Part shown: positions 6,323-13,971 of the stretch, piece after piece | Position numbering within the stretch: the first letter of the stretch is position 1 | Layout of the letters: the number at the start of each line of letters is the position of its first letter | NCBI GenBank assembly: GCA_002470605.1 | Contig: DKND01000133.1 | Coordinates: forward strand, 10,056-29,211 | Reading direction: 5' to 3' | DNA length: 19,156 nt | Source of the DNA: Opitutia bacterium UBA7397 | GTDB lineage: Bacteria > Verrucomicrobiota > Verrucomicrobiia > Opitutales > UBA953 | Notes under the pieces: model-generated | The model's input: only the letters and a program-made list of their open reading frames with translations | Told to the model about the DNA's origin: nothing | Database searches by the model: none | Made by a program: the position numbers and the translations under genes

Positions 6323-8077
6323 ATGTTTACCTCGTCAAAGAAAGCCCCTCCCCTGCAATGGGTTAACTGCCTAAACGGCAACATCGGCCAAGCCAATGAC
6401 CTCCCCCTGCTTCTACCCCAAGGCAGTTCCTCCCCATCACTTTCCGTCACCCGAGCAGAAAAAGGGGTATTCCTTGAGCCGATCGGCAACAGCACGATCA
6501 TCGTCAATGGCAGTCCCTCCCGCCAAAGGATAAACATTCAAGATACCACGACCGTACAGTTTTCGGATTCCCTTCTGGTTCTATCACCGGATCAAGTCGA
6601 GCCCTTCAACTCCGTCAATACTCGTACATGGGTTCTTTTCGATGCCCAGTCGGGTGATCAATTAGGCGAATTTTCCTCCGACAAGCTGCTCGATGTCGCC
6701 GCTCAGTTAGGTCGGGCGCCCGATACCCTCGCCTGTACGCCCCAAGGTTTGGAAATCGGTTTCACGCTTTCCCAAATCGCCCCGCTGCTCTCCACGCGTA
6801 GCGCCGATGAAACGCACGCCAAAATCACCGCCAAGCCGACTTTGACCGAAGAACAAAATCGCGGCGCCCACATTTGTCCGGTCTGCTGGACGCGCTTCGA
6901 CTCAGGCGATGCCTTAAGTATCGCGGTACATGAAAACCTGCGCGGCGATCCGATCTTAGGCTCCGACGCCCGTCTGCGCTTTCAGCCCACCCGCTTTAAC
7001 GATCAAAGCCTAGCCCTCGATCCGATGGGTCTGGCCTGTACCGATATCGCTTGCCCACATTGCCGTCGGCAACTTCCCCCAGGCTACCTGGACATGCCTC
7101 ACCGGATCATTTCGCTCATCGGGGCCCCCAGCGCTGGTAAATCATACTATTTGGCCGCCTTGACCCGCGTGCTTCAAGACCGTCTGCCCAACGACTTTCG
7201 GCTCGCCTTCAAAGACGGCGATCCGAGCGGCAACATGCTGCTCAATCAGATGCGTAACACCCTCTTCTCGGCGGCCACGCCCGAAGAAGCCCTCATCGGC
7301 AAAACCGCACTCGAAGGCGCTACCTACGAAAAACTTCCACGCCTCGGCCGGATGGTCTCCCTCCCACGCCCTTTCATTTATTCCATCAGTCGACCCGGCC
7401 AACAACGTCAGGAGATGTCGATGATTCTTTACGATAACGCCGGCGAACACTTCGAACCAGGTATTGATATTCATGAATCGCCCGGCGCGATGCACGTCGC
7501 CAACTCGGCTGGGCTTATCTTCCTTTTCGATCCCACCGCGAACGCTCGCTTCAAAGCCAAATTAATCGGAGCGGAAGATCCGCAATTCACCCTCAAGGGC
7601 CGCGTCGACCAACAGGATAGTATCCTCGCTGAAATGGAAACCCGCATCAAACGCGTTCTGGGCTTGAGCCAAAATCAACGCATCGCCGCCCCGCTCGCCT
7701 TCGTGGTCGGTAAATCTGATACTTGGGAAAAACTGCTGAGCTCCCCCCTTGAGCCGGTCATCAAAGATTTCGCCCTCGACCTGAACGCGACCCAACGAAA
7801 TTCCGACCGCGTCCGGGAAGTGCTCGTCGCGCTTTGCCCCGGCCTCGTCGCTTCCGCCGAATCTCTTTGCAGCCAGATCTGCTACTTTGCGGCCTCATCT
7901 TTCGGTCATATGCCGGTCGTGATTCAAACTGGACCCAACAAAGGACGTATCGCACCTGACCCGCAACGGCTGGTTCCCGCCCACGTCGAAGAGCCTGTTT
8001 ACTGGCTGCTCCATCTTTCCGCCCCTGAAATGATCCCCGCCGCTCGCACCGTCGCCGGCTCTGTCCTCCAAAGCTAA
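6323..8077 (+). CDS. Zinc-knuckle TRAFAC-type GTPase, first gene of a GAP1-like membrane module
   Basis: The 584-residue protein is soluble in appearance. Residues about 20-90 look like a degenerate FHA fold (IIVNGSPS, then a strand ending FSDSLLVL) without the SRxH core. Residues 102-155 weakly resemble a GYF_2 domain. A zinc-binding segment follows with CPVC (185-188) and CPHC (244-247), enclosing His203 and Cys239. The P-loop domain has G1 GAPSAGKS (267-274), a switch/G3 motif DNAGE (371-375), and a G4-like GKSD (463-466) after strand LAFVV. This order matches what I recall of the double-GTPase (DO-GTPase2) families found with GAP1 proteins. The next gene starts 5 bases after its stop. Its role is probably a GTP-dependent switch for the membrane partners; the cellular task is unknown. 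Confidence 0.8.
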   Translation: MFTSSKKAPPLQWVNCLNGNIGQANDLPLLLPQGSSSPSLSVTRAEKGVFLEPIGNSTIIVNGSPSRQRINIQDTTTVQFSDSLLVLSPDQVEPFNSVNTRTWVLFDAQSGDQLGEFSSDKLLDVAAQLGRAPDTLACTPQGLEIGFTLSQIAPLLSTRSADETHAKITAKPTLTEEQNRGAHICPVCWTRFDSGDALSIAVHENLRGDPILGSDARLRFQPTRFNDQSLALDPMGLACTDIACPHCRRQLPPGYLDMPHRIISLIGAPSAGKSYYLAALTRVLQDRLPNDFRLAFKDGDPSGNMLLNQMRNTLFSAATPEEALIGKTALEGATYEKLPRLGRMVSLPRPFIYSISRPGQQRQEMSMILYDNAGEHFEPGIDIHESPGAMHVANSAGLIFLFDPTANARFKAKLIGAEDPQFTLKGRVDQQDSILAEMETRIKRVLGLSQNQRIAAPLAFVVGKSDTWEKLLSSPLEPVIKDFALDLNATQRNSDRVREVLVALCPGLVASAESLCSQICYFAASSFGHMPVVIQTGPNKGRIAPDPQRLVPAHVEEPVYWLLHLSAPEMIPAARTVAGSVLQS

Positions 8078-8082
8078 GCCCG

Positions 8083-10212
8083 ATGGCTCTCCAACTTATC
8101 TTCACCTCTGCCCCCCAAGGGCTCGTCGCGGGTCGCTCCGGATTTTGTACAGTCGCCCGACACCAAGCGATGCCCGAACGGCTGGCGCAATTGCTCGAAT
8201 CCATCGGCACCCCGCACGAACAGCCCGCCGGCGCGACCTTCACGTTCCGCACCTTGGTGGCATCAGATAAAACTTATTACGTGCTGTCGCGCTTCGTCGC
8301 CCGCGGTCTCGACTACACGCAACGCGATAATCGCTTGGCACATCATCTGGTCTTCACCCAAGAAGAAGCGGCCATCCTCCCGCCTCCGCCCGCCCTAGCT
8401 GCCCGATGGAAAGGCTGGCGCGACGAATGGACCTCTGCTCCCGAATGGCTGGCCGATGAAAATAAACCGCTGTCCCTAGACTCCTATCCTCCGCTCTCCC
8501 CCGCGACTTCTTGGCGCGAACTTGCTGGCACGGGCGCTAAGGCCGCTTGGTTAGTCAATGAATCCGGACCCGCGATGGTCGGCTTAATTAATTTCCCCGA
8601 AACCCTCCAAAGTTTACGGCTCCTCGCCGAATCCGCCAATTTACTCGGTAAGACTGCCTGGGCCGCCACCTTCACCACCGACACGGCGACGACCAACGCC
8701 GACGGTTTCACGTGGGCCATCGGCGCCAACAAAGGCCGCCCGATCATCGATCTGGCTACCGCCACCGCCCAGCCCGCTCCGATTGGTCAATTCGCCCGCC
8801 AGGCCGCCATGGGTGTGACCGCCCAAAAGACTACTGCCGCCCAACCATCGCGACCTGACAAGCCGACTCCGAAGCCTCCTGGAAGCGACTCCAGTTCCAA
8901 AGGTCTTATTATAATCGTGCTCGCACTCGTTGCTCTCGCCGCTGGGCTTGGCTACTTATTCGTAAACAAATCCACCCCACCTCCGCCCGAGGTTCGCGTC
9001 GTCGCCACCCCGCCAGCCGTCGATATGGCCAAGGCCGATGATATCATGCGCGCTGGCCGCGCCCTGAATGACGTCAACGGATTCTTAGCCCGGGAAGATT
9101 ACGTATCAGCAGCTAAAATCTGGATGGAAACAGTCGCGATCTCGCCCTCCTTCTCGGAAAAATATACCACCGATAATCTTCCGCGGATAAAAGCCAAATA
9201 CGCCGCCGCTACCGTCGCCCAACTGACGGCCAGACTCGAACGTCCAGGCGCGACGGCGGATCCGCGCGGAACCCGTGAAATAGCCAACGAAGCCACCGAG
9301 GCGATTAACGTCGGCACCCAATTGCAGGTTCCTCAAGATGAACAATGGAAACGGCTGACCGAAATCGGTAGCCGGGCGCTTTTCATCGCCAGCTTGGACA
9401 TTCGTCCAACACTCGTCATCTTGGGTGAATGGGGCTCCTCCGACACCGGACCCAACGCGCCTTCTCAGGCGGACTTCAAATTAAGCGCTGCCGCTGCCGA
9501 CAAGATTGCGAAATTCGTAGAAGTTTCTGGCGCCACAACCGCCACCTCGGTCTCGGCCCGCATCCGCCTGCTCCCGCTCACTTCTTTCCATCAACGCGAC
9601 ACTCAAACTAAATACGTCGGCACCGAAATTCGGCGTACCCCTAAATCCGACTGGATCGAAGCTCAATCCTCCCCCGGTCGCCAACCGCCGATCATCATCA
9701 GCCTCGGCTCGCGCAGCAACCTGATCACTCTCAACTTCCAGGATAATTCAGGTGCGCAACCAGAAGCCAATCGGCTCATCGAAATCGAACTGGCGACCGG
9801 CGAACACTTCTGTATCGCGCTCATCGCCAATCTACGCGCGCTTCCGCCGCTAAACCTCGGATTGAACGGTCTGCAACTCGATCAAGACACCGGCGTAGTC
9901 CGCCCCGCCCCCTGGGCCGAACCCGCCGTCAACGCCTTCATCTGGCCAACCGGTGCCATCGGCCTCTACCCCGACGGGCACGAATTCCCCGATCGGGACC
10001 TCCCCTCCATTCGCGCCACCCGCTCCCTACTCGACACCGACCTGCTCCGCCTGGAAAATAAATCCGGCCCCGGCACTCCGCCGTTCGAAATCATCGCGCA
10101 ACGCCGCAAGCTTTTCAATAAACTCGATTACATTCAGGCTGGAGCTCCTTGGACCTTGCGGACGATTTCCACCCGCGGCGAAGCCGGCCCAAGCCTTCTC
10201 GAATTTCGCTAA
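8083..10212 (+). CDS. GAP1-N2-like domain protein with one membrane span
   Basis: The product has 709 residues. Residues 1-125 match the pattern I recall for GTPase-associated protein 1 N-terminal domain type 2: LIFTSAPQGLVAGRSGFCTV, then YYVLSRFVARGLDYT (65-79), NRLAHHLVF (83-91) and WRDEW (112-116). A second region to about 240 is less clear. A proline-rich linker (255-267, ending KPPG) leads to a membrane span at about 274-294. A PPPP stretch follows, then a helical TPR-like segment (about 315-430) and a beta-rich C-terminal third. No signal peptide is present, so the N-terminal domain should be cytoplasmic, where it can meet the GTPase, and over 400 residues should be outside. The gene is flanked by 5- and 3-base gaps. 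The GAP1 name comes from memory of Pfam-type families, not a search. Confidence 0.72.
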   Translation: MALQLIFTSAPQGLVAGRSGFCTVARHQAMPERLAQLLESIGTPHEQPAGATFTFRTLVASDKTYYVLSRFVARGLDYTQRDNRLAHHLVFTQEEAAILPPPPALAARWKGWRDEWTSAPEWLADENKPLSLDSYPPLSPATSWRELAGTGAKAAWLVNESGPAMVGLINFPETLQSLRLLAESANLLGKTAWAATFTTDTATTNADGFTWAIGANKGRPIIDLATATAQPAPIGQFARQAAMGVTAQKTTAAQPSRPDKPTPKPPGSDSSSKGLIIIVLALVALAAGLGYLFVNKSTPPPPEVRVVATPPAVDMAKADDIMRAGRALNDVNGFLAREDYVSAAKIWMETVAISPSFSEKYTTDNLPRIKAKYAAATVAQLTARLERPGATADPRGTREIANEATEAINVGTQLQVPQDEQWKRLTEIGSRALFIASLDIRPTLVILGEWGSSDTGPNAPSQADFKLSAAAADKIAKFVEVSGATTATSVSARIRLLPLTSFHQRDTQTKYVGTEIRRTPKSDWIEAQSSPGRQPPIIISLGSRSNLITLNFQDNSGAQPEANRLIEIELATGEHFCIALIANLRALPPLNLGLNGLQLDQDTGVVRPAPWAEPAVNAFIWPTGAIGLYPDGHEFPDRDLPSIRATRSLLDTDLLRLENKSGPGTPPFEIIAQRRKLFNKLDYIQAGAPWTLRTISTRGEAGPSLLEFR

Positions 10213-10215
10213 ATC

Positions 10216-13155
10216 ATGCAGGTCGAACGTCTCATCGCCCGAATCCGCGGCCAACTTGAACTGGGTACCCCCGACCTCGAAGCCCGCTCGCTGGCCGGAG
10301 AATACCTCGCACTCTGCCAACGTGCCCGCGAACGACTCGAACAATGTTCGACTTTAATCCGCAGCGGCAATGAACATGCGGCTTTTCAAGTAGCCGAATC
10401 CGAACCGGACTTACTCTCGCTCTGCGCCGAACTGAGTTTCGCCGAATCCGAACGCTGGTATGCGCTCTGTCGCGAACGCGGCCTCCCCGCCGCCTTCCCG
10501 CTCGACGGTCAACACGTGATGGCGCTGGAAGGCCTCTACGGCAAAGAGATCGGCGAAAACCACCCGCTCTACCGCGATTACCGCGATGCCATCCGCAAAC
10601 GCGATGAAGACCGAGCGCTGTCCATTCTTCGTTCGATCGTTCGCATCAACGCCAATGATCCGAACGCCCGGTCCGAACTCTCCCGACTTTCCGCCAAATT
10701 CCTCCGCGAGGCCTTAGGCAAGGTGACGACGTTCTTCGCTGCGCAACAGAACGAAGATGCGGTCAACCTGATGAACCGGATGGAGCGCTTCGGAGCCAAC
10801 GACTTGGCCGATGAACCTCAATGGGAGCAGGCTCTGGCCAAACGCGTGGCTTGGCTTCGCGCCAAAGCCGTCGATCAAATCGAGAGTCTCATCAAGGATG
10901 CCACTCAGGCCCGCCAAGGCGGACACTGGGAAGCCTGTGCCTCTAATATCGGTCGGGCCCGCGCGCTCGAACGTGATCATCAGATCAATCTGGCCTCCGA
11001 ACTGAACCAAGAGCTCGCCTCACTCGAAGCTTGGGCCGGGCAGCTCGCCGCTGCCGACGAAGCCGAAGCCTCGCTTCGTGCCGCCACCCAAGCCCTCCTC
11101 GATGAGTGGATGAGCTTGAAACAAGAAGCCGCACAGACGGGCTCTTCCGCAATCCTGGTCTCTCGTCTCGGTACCTGGCTTGATAAATCCACCCCGCTCG
11201 CCGACCGCCTGCCTGAAGGCCTCATCCGTCAAGTCCGGCAACTCCGCCAAGCCAAGCGCGCAGGTTTAAGTCGACGCTATACGATCCTGATTACTTCTTG
11301 GGTCTTTGGCGTCCTGGTTTTATTGGGCATCCTTTATAGTTGGTATAATCAGAACAAGTTGACCACCGAAGCGGACGAACGTCTGGCGGCGGCCGACCGT
11401 CTCGTGGCCGCTTCGGATTATGAAAAAGCCGAAAGCGCCCTCGACGAATTTAACTCCAAGAAACCAAAGCCCGAGTTCATCGAAGCCATTAAAGCGTTGC
11501 GCAAACAAATCGCGGACCTCCGCGAAACCGAACAACGCCTCTTAGTCGAAGCCGTCTACCTTCAAGCCCGACGAGTCGAAGGCATCTCGCTTGCCAACAT
11601 CGAAGCGACTTTCCCCCGCGCCACCAAATACCAAAACGAAGTCAGTAAGGTGGGGCCGATCTCTCAAGCGCGTCTGAGGAAGACTTTTTCCGATCCGGCT
11701 GGCTTTCTGGCCGAATGCACCCGCCAAGTCGAAAACGCCAAGAACGACCTCTCTACGGAACGACAAAACCTGCTCAAAGCACTCCCGGGCAATGACGTGG
11801 TTACCGACATTCCCCACGCGCAAGAGGCCCTCGACCACCTCCGCACCCTACTGCGCGTCCTCAAAGCCTGCGGCATCAAAGAGCTCGAAGAAGCCAATGC
11901 CGAAGTCGTCCAAGCGACAGTCCGCCTCGACGCCGAACGCAAATCCCTGGGCGCCATCAAATCCCTCGAGGTTGCTGCTGACCTAAAAACCTATCTGTCC
12001 GCGCTCAGTAACGCCGCCCAAAATACGGCAGACAAATCCGATCTCGGCAAACGCGCCGCTTTCATCGTCGAGCGCTCCGAATCGCTGCGCAATTTGCCGC
12101 GCTCCGCCCTCGCCCCACGCGTCGCCGCCATGTGGGACCAAGCCCTGAGCCCCAATCCTCAAGGCGTCTTCCAACCTGCGACTTTCCTGGAACCCGAGAC
12201 CAAGATCCTCCGTTCGCTCGCCGACGAAACCGTCCTGAAATCACTCCGTAAATATAATGTCCTGCTCAATTCTTCGCAAGGCACTCGTCCAGTGCGGACG
12301 GCCTATATCATCGGGGAACTTTCTCAGGAAAAAAACCTCCTCGGCACCAACGGCATCGAATACATCACCAAAGGTAAGGAATTATTGAAAGACGGTACCA
12401 CCGTCGACTCCACCTGGCGCCGCCAAGAATTCAATAACGGCTCCCACCCCGGAGAATACCTCGAAGAGGCTCTGAGCATACCTGAACTCGACTACCTCCG
12501 GCAGTTCGGACGCTTCCACGATGCCAAGACTGGTAAACTCCTCGAGCCCCTGCTCCGCACCATGGATCGGGTTCGGCGCAACCCTTCGACTTTCTTTGAA
12601 CTTCGCGCCTTCCAACTTCAGGAACTTTATCGCCTCGCGAGCCTGCGCCCTGAGGCCTGGGGTTTCATCTTCTCCCCCTCCGCCCAACGCGAGGCCGATC
12701 AATTACGACGGGTGACGCAAAACACGATGGGGCCCTACGACTTCCTGTTCAAAGACAAGTGGGCTGACGTCCAAAATGAATTGAAAACTTTCATGCTCCA
12801 TCAAGCCGGCGCCTCTTACGCCGAGGAAGCCCGCTTCTGGCACGCAACCTTCCACAATCTGCGAAATCGTAATTTAATTTACGCCGGCATGATCGGACGA
12901 GACGGCAAGCCGGTCCTGCGCGAAGCCATCACCGGCACGGCGCTCTACGGGATCGACACCGACGGCCACGCTAAGGTCCTCTTCCGCGTCGATACCGCCG
13001 GCGCGATCGAACGCATCGCCGAAGCCGCCCCCTTGTCTCCGCTTCTCCGCTACCCAGGCACGGTGACCGAAGCCACCCAAGCCGCAGGCATCCCTGCCGG
13101 ACTCGTTCCACCTGAAGGCGGATGGGAAGCCCTCCTGCAAGGCCGCGACCTCTAA
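10216..13155 (+). CDS. Large helical single-span membrane protein of the GTPase module
   Basis: I do not recognise a named family for this 979-residue protein. Residues 1-345 are almost wholly helical and charged, with repeat-like segments such as GNEHAAFQVAESEPDLLSLC and GGHWEACASNIGRARALE that suggest TPR-type or coiled-coil packing. A basic stretch (KRAGLSRR) precedes one strong membrane span at about 355-377, so the N-terminal part should be cytoplasmic and about 600 residues extracytoplasmic. The first part after the span is again helical (ADERLAAADRLVAASDYEKAESAL, 390s-420s). The final 250 residues look globular, with Trp/Tyr-rich segments (EEARFWHATFHNLRNRN) and beta strands. It starts 3 bases after the preceding stop and ends 3 bases before the next start, so it is surely part of the same operon. 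It may be a scaffold or sensor. Confidence 0.75.
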   Translation: MQVERLIARIRGQLELGTPDLEARSLAGEYLALCQRARERLEQCSTLIRSGNEHAAFQVAESEPDLLSLCAELSFAESERWYALCRERGLPAAFPLDGQHVMALEGLYGKEIGENHPLYRDYRDAIRKRDEDRALSILRSIVRINANDPNARSELSRLSAKFLREALGKVTTFFAAQQNEDAVNLMNRMERFGANDLADEPQWEQALAKRVAWLRAKAVDQIESLIKDATQARQGGHWEACASNIGRARALERDHQINLASELNQELASLEAWAGQLAAADEAEASLRAATQALLDEWMSLKQEAAQTGSSAILVSRLGTWLDKSTPLADRLPEGLIRQVRQLRQAKRAGLSRRYTILITSWVFGVLVLLGILYSWYNQNKLTTEADERLAAADRLVAASDYEKAESALDEFNSKKPKPEFIEAIKALRKQIADLRETEQRLLVEAVYLQARRVEGISLANIEATFPRATKYQNEVSKVGPISQARLRKTFSDPAGFLAECTRQVENAKNDLSTERQNLLKALPGNDVVTDIPHAQEALDHLRTLLRVLKACGIKELEEANAEVVQATVRLDAERKSLGAIKSLEVAADLKTYLSALSNAAQNTADKSDLGKRAAFIVERSESLRNLPRSALAPRVAAMWDQALSPNPQGVFQPATFLEPETKILRSLADETVLKSLRKYNVLLNSSQGTRPVRTAYIIGELSQEKNLLGTNGIEYITKGKELLKDGTTVDSTWRRQEFNNGSHPGEYLEEALSIPELDYLRQFGRFHDAKTGKLLEPLLRTMDRVRRNPSTFFELRAFQLQELYRLASLRPEAWGFIFSPSAQREADQLRRVTQNTMGPYDFLFKDKWADVQNELKTFMLHQAGASYAEEARFWHATFHNLRNRNLIYAGMIGRDGKPVLREAITGTALYGIDTDGHAKVLFRVDTAGAIERIAEAAPLSPLLRYPGTVTEATQAAGIPAGLVPPEGGWEALLQGRDL

Positions 13156-13158
13156 GCA

Positions 13159-13794
13159 ATGTCTCAAGTCCTACAATTCCGACTGCGCTGGAAGGGCAAT
13201 ATCACCGGGCCCTTCCCTCTCGCTCGTATCCATGAGATGCTTCGCTCCGGCGAGGTCAGTCTCTTGCATAGCATCGAAGTCGACGAGAGCTGGATGACCG
13301 TTCGCGACTATTTCCGTTCGGTTGGATTAAATCGTCCCACCCTCTCCACGACCAATCCCGTCGAAGAAATCTACAACCCTAGCGCCGCCCAGCCGAACCC
13401 TTCCGGTCCCGCTGGTAATTTTCCTAACTCTTCCGGCAGTTCATTCTCTTCACGTCAGAACCCCGCCGAGATTCTTGAACGCAACGTACGCGAAGGCTAC
13501 CTATGGTGCGGCTCGACGTTCCTGCTACCCCCGCTCTTTGCCCTGCTGGTCGTACTCTGGATTTTAATCGTACCCGAAACGGCGCCGATCTCGAGATTCG
13601 TCCTCTTCACGTTCACGACCATGGTCGGTAGTTTCTTACCGATCGTTTTCGTGCGCCGTACGGGCGTTATCCTCGAACAAGAAGGCCTAGGCGAAATCTG
13701 CCAAGCCCAGTCCCGCCTCGTGGTAATCTTGGCCGTTCTGGGCCTATTTTTCTGGGAAATCGCGTTTTGGTTTTTATCTCACCCCAGCCCTTGA
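13159..13794 (+). CDS. GYF-domain protein with three membrane spans
   Basis: The 211-residue protein begins with a GYF_2-like domain (residues about 5-55): FRLRWKGNITGPFP with the GPF motif at 17-19, then MLRSGEVSLLHSIEV and Trp45. Such domains bind proline-rich peptides or act as cytoplasmic adaptors. A Ser/Pro/Asn-rich linker (58-100) follows, then three hydrophobic spans at about 119-138, 146-165 and 186-206. It is the last gene of the operon, 3 bases after the large helical protein, and probably anchors or assembles the complex at the inner membrane. The domain is seen; partner binding is inferred. Confidence 0.78.
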   Translation: MSQVLQFRLRWKGNITGPFPLARIHEMLRSGEVSLLHSIEVDESWMTVRDYFRSVGLNRPTLSTTNPVEEIYNPSAAQPNPSGPAGNFPNSSGSSFSSRQNPAEILERNVREGYLWCGSTFLLPPLFALLVVLWILIVPETAPISRFVLFTFTTMVGSFLPIVFVRRTGVILEQEGLGEICQAQSRLVVILAVLGLFFWEIAFWFLSHPSP

Positions 13795-13806
13795 TCTTCA
13801 ATCGGC

Positions 13807-13836
13807 TTGACGAGCCTCGGACGGCTGGACACTAAT
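13807..13836 (+). promoter_or_regulatory. Candidate sigma-70 promoter of the tRNA gene
   Basis: TTGACG (13807-13812, 5 of 6 to consensus) and ACTAAT (13831-13836, 4 of 6) are separated by 18 bases. Transcription would start near 13843, about ten bases before the tRNA. No other housekeeping-type promoter in the window fits as well. Confidence 0.55.
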
Positions 13837-13840
13837 CCGT

Positions 13841-13936
13841 TTCTCGGTTTTAGGTAGTGTAGCTCAGTTGGTTAGAGCGCCGGACTCATAAGCCGGAGGT
13901 CGGCAGTTCAATTCTGCCCACTACCACCACCGAGAA
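13841..13936 (+). other. Inverted repeat flanking the tRNA (extended precursor stem)
   Basis: TTCTCGG at 13841-13847 and CCGAGAA at 13930-13936 are perfect reverse complements enclosing the tRNA. The 3' arm begins immediately after CCA. In a precursor transcript these 7 bases (or the 5-6 left after the likely start site) could pair and extend the acceptor stem past an unpaired TTTTA. This could affect 5' and 3' processing or termination. The pairing is seen; the role is inferred. Confidence 0.5.
13853..13929 (+). tRNA. tRNA-Met (anticodon CAU), elongator type
   Basis: A 77-base cloverleaf can be drawn by hand. The acceptor is GGTAGTG with CACTACC. The D stem is GCTC/GAGC around a 9-base loop, the anticodon stem is CCGGA/GCCGG, and the T stem is GGCAG/CTGCC. 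The loop CTCATAA places CAU at 13887-13889. CCA is encoded (13927-13929). The first acceptor pair G1-C72 argues against an initiator, which lacks it. The lowest anticodon-stem pair is an A31-G39 mismatch. The T loop is TTCAATT. A tRNA-Ile with lysidine-modified CAU cannot be excluded by eye. The gene stands alone with its own promoter and converges on rsfS. Confidence 0.93.
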
Positions 13937-13971
13937 TTAAGTCTGTAAGCGGTCCGAATTTGCCCAAGCGC

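Noticed and set aside
10216..13155. Resemblance of the module to type VI secretion membrane components (large single-span protein, FHA-like domain, GTPase)
   Set aside because: No recognisable TssM, TssL, TssJ, sheath, Hcp or ClpV motifs were seen, and the single-span protein has its long helical region without a P-loop.
6323..13794. The GTPase module as a recently acquired genomic island
   Set aside because: No integrase, transposase, direct terminal repeats or att site was seen. The nearby tRNA is intact with no partial copy found on the far side, and base composition resembles the neighbouring core genes.
13813..13829. AGCC/GGCT hairpin after the GYF-domain gene as a terminator
   Set aside because: Only 4 pairs, no following T tract, and it lies within the spacer of the better-supported tRNA promoter.
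13853..13929. Reading the CAU tRNA as tRNA-Ile2 or initiator tRNA
   Set aside because: The G1-C72 pair argues against an initiator. Ile2 cannot be excluded by eye, but elongator Met is the simpler call without a covariance search.
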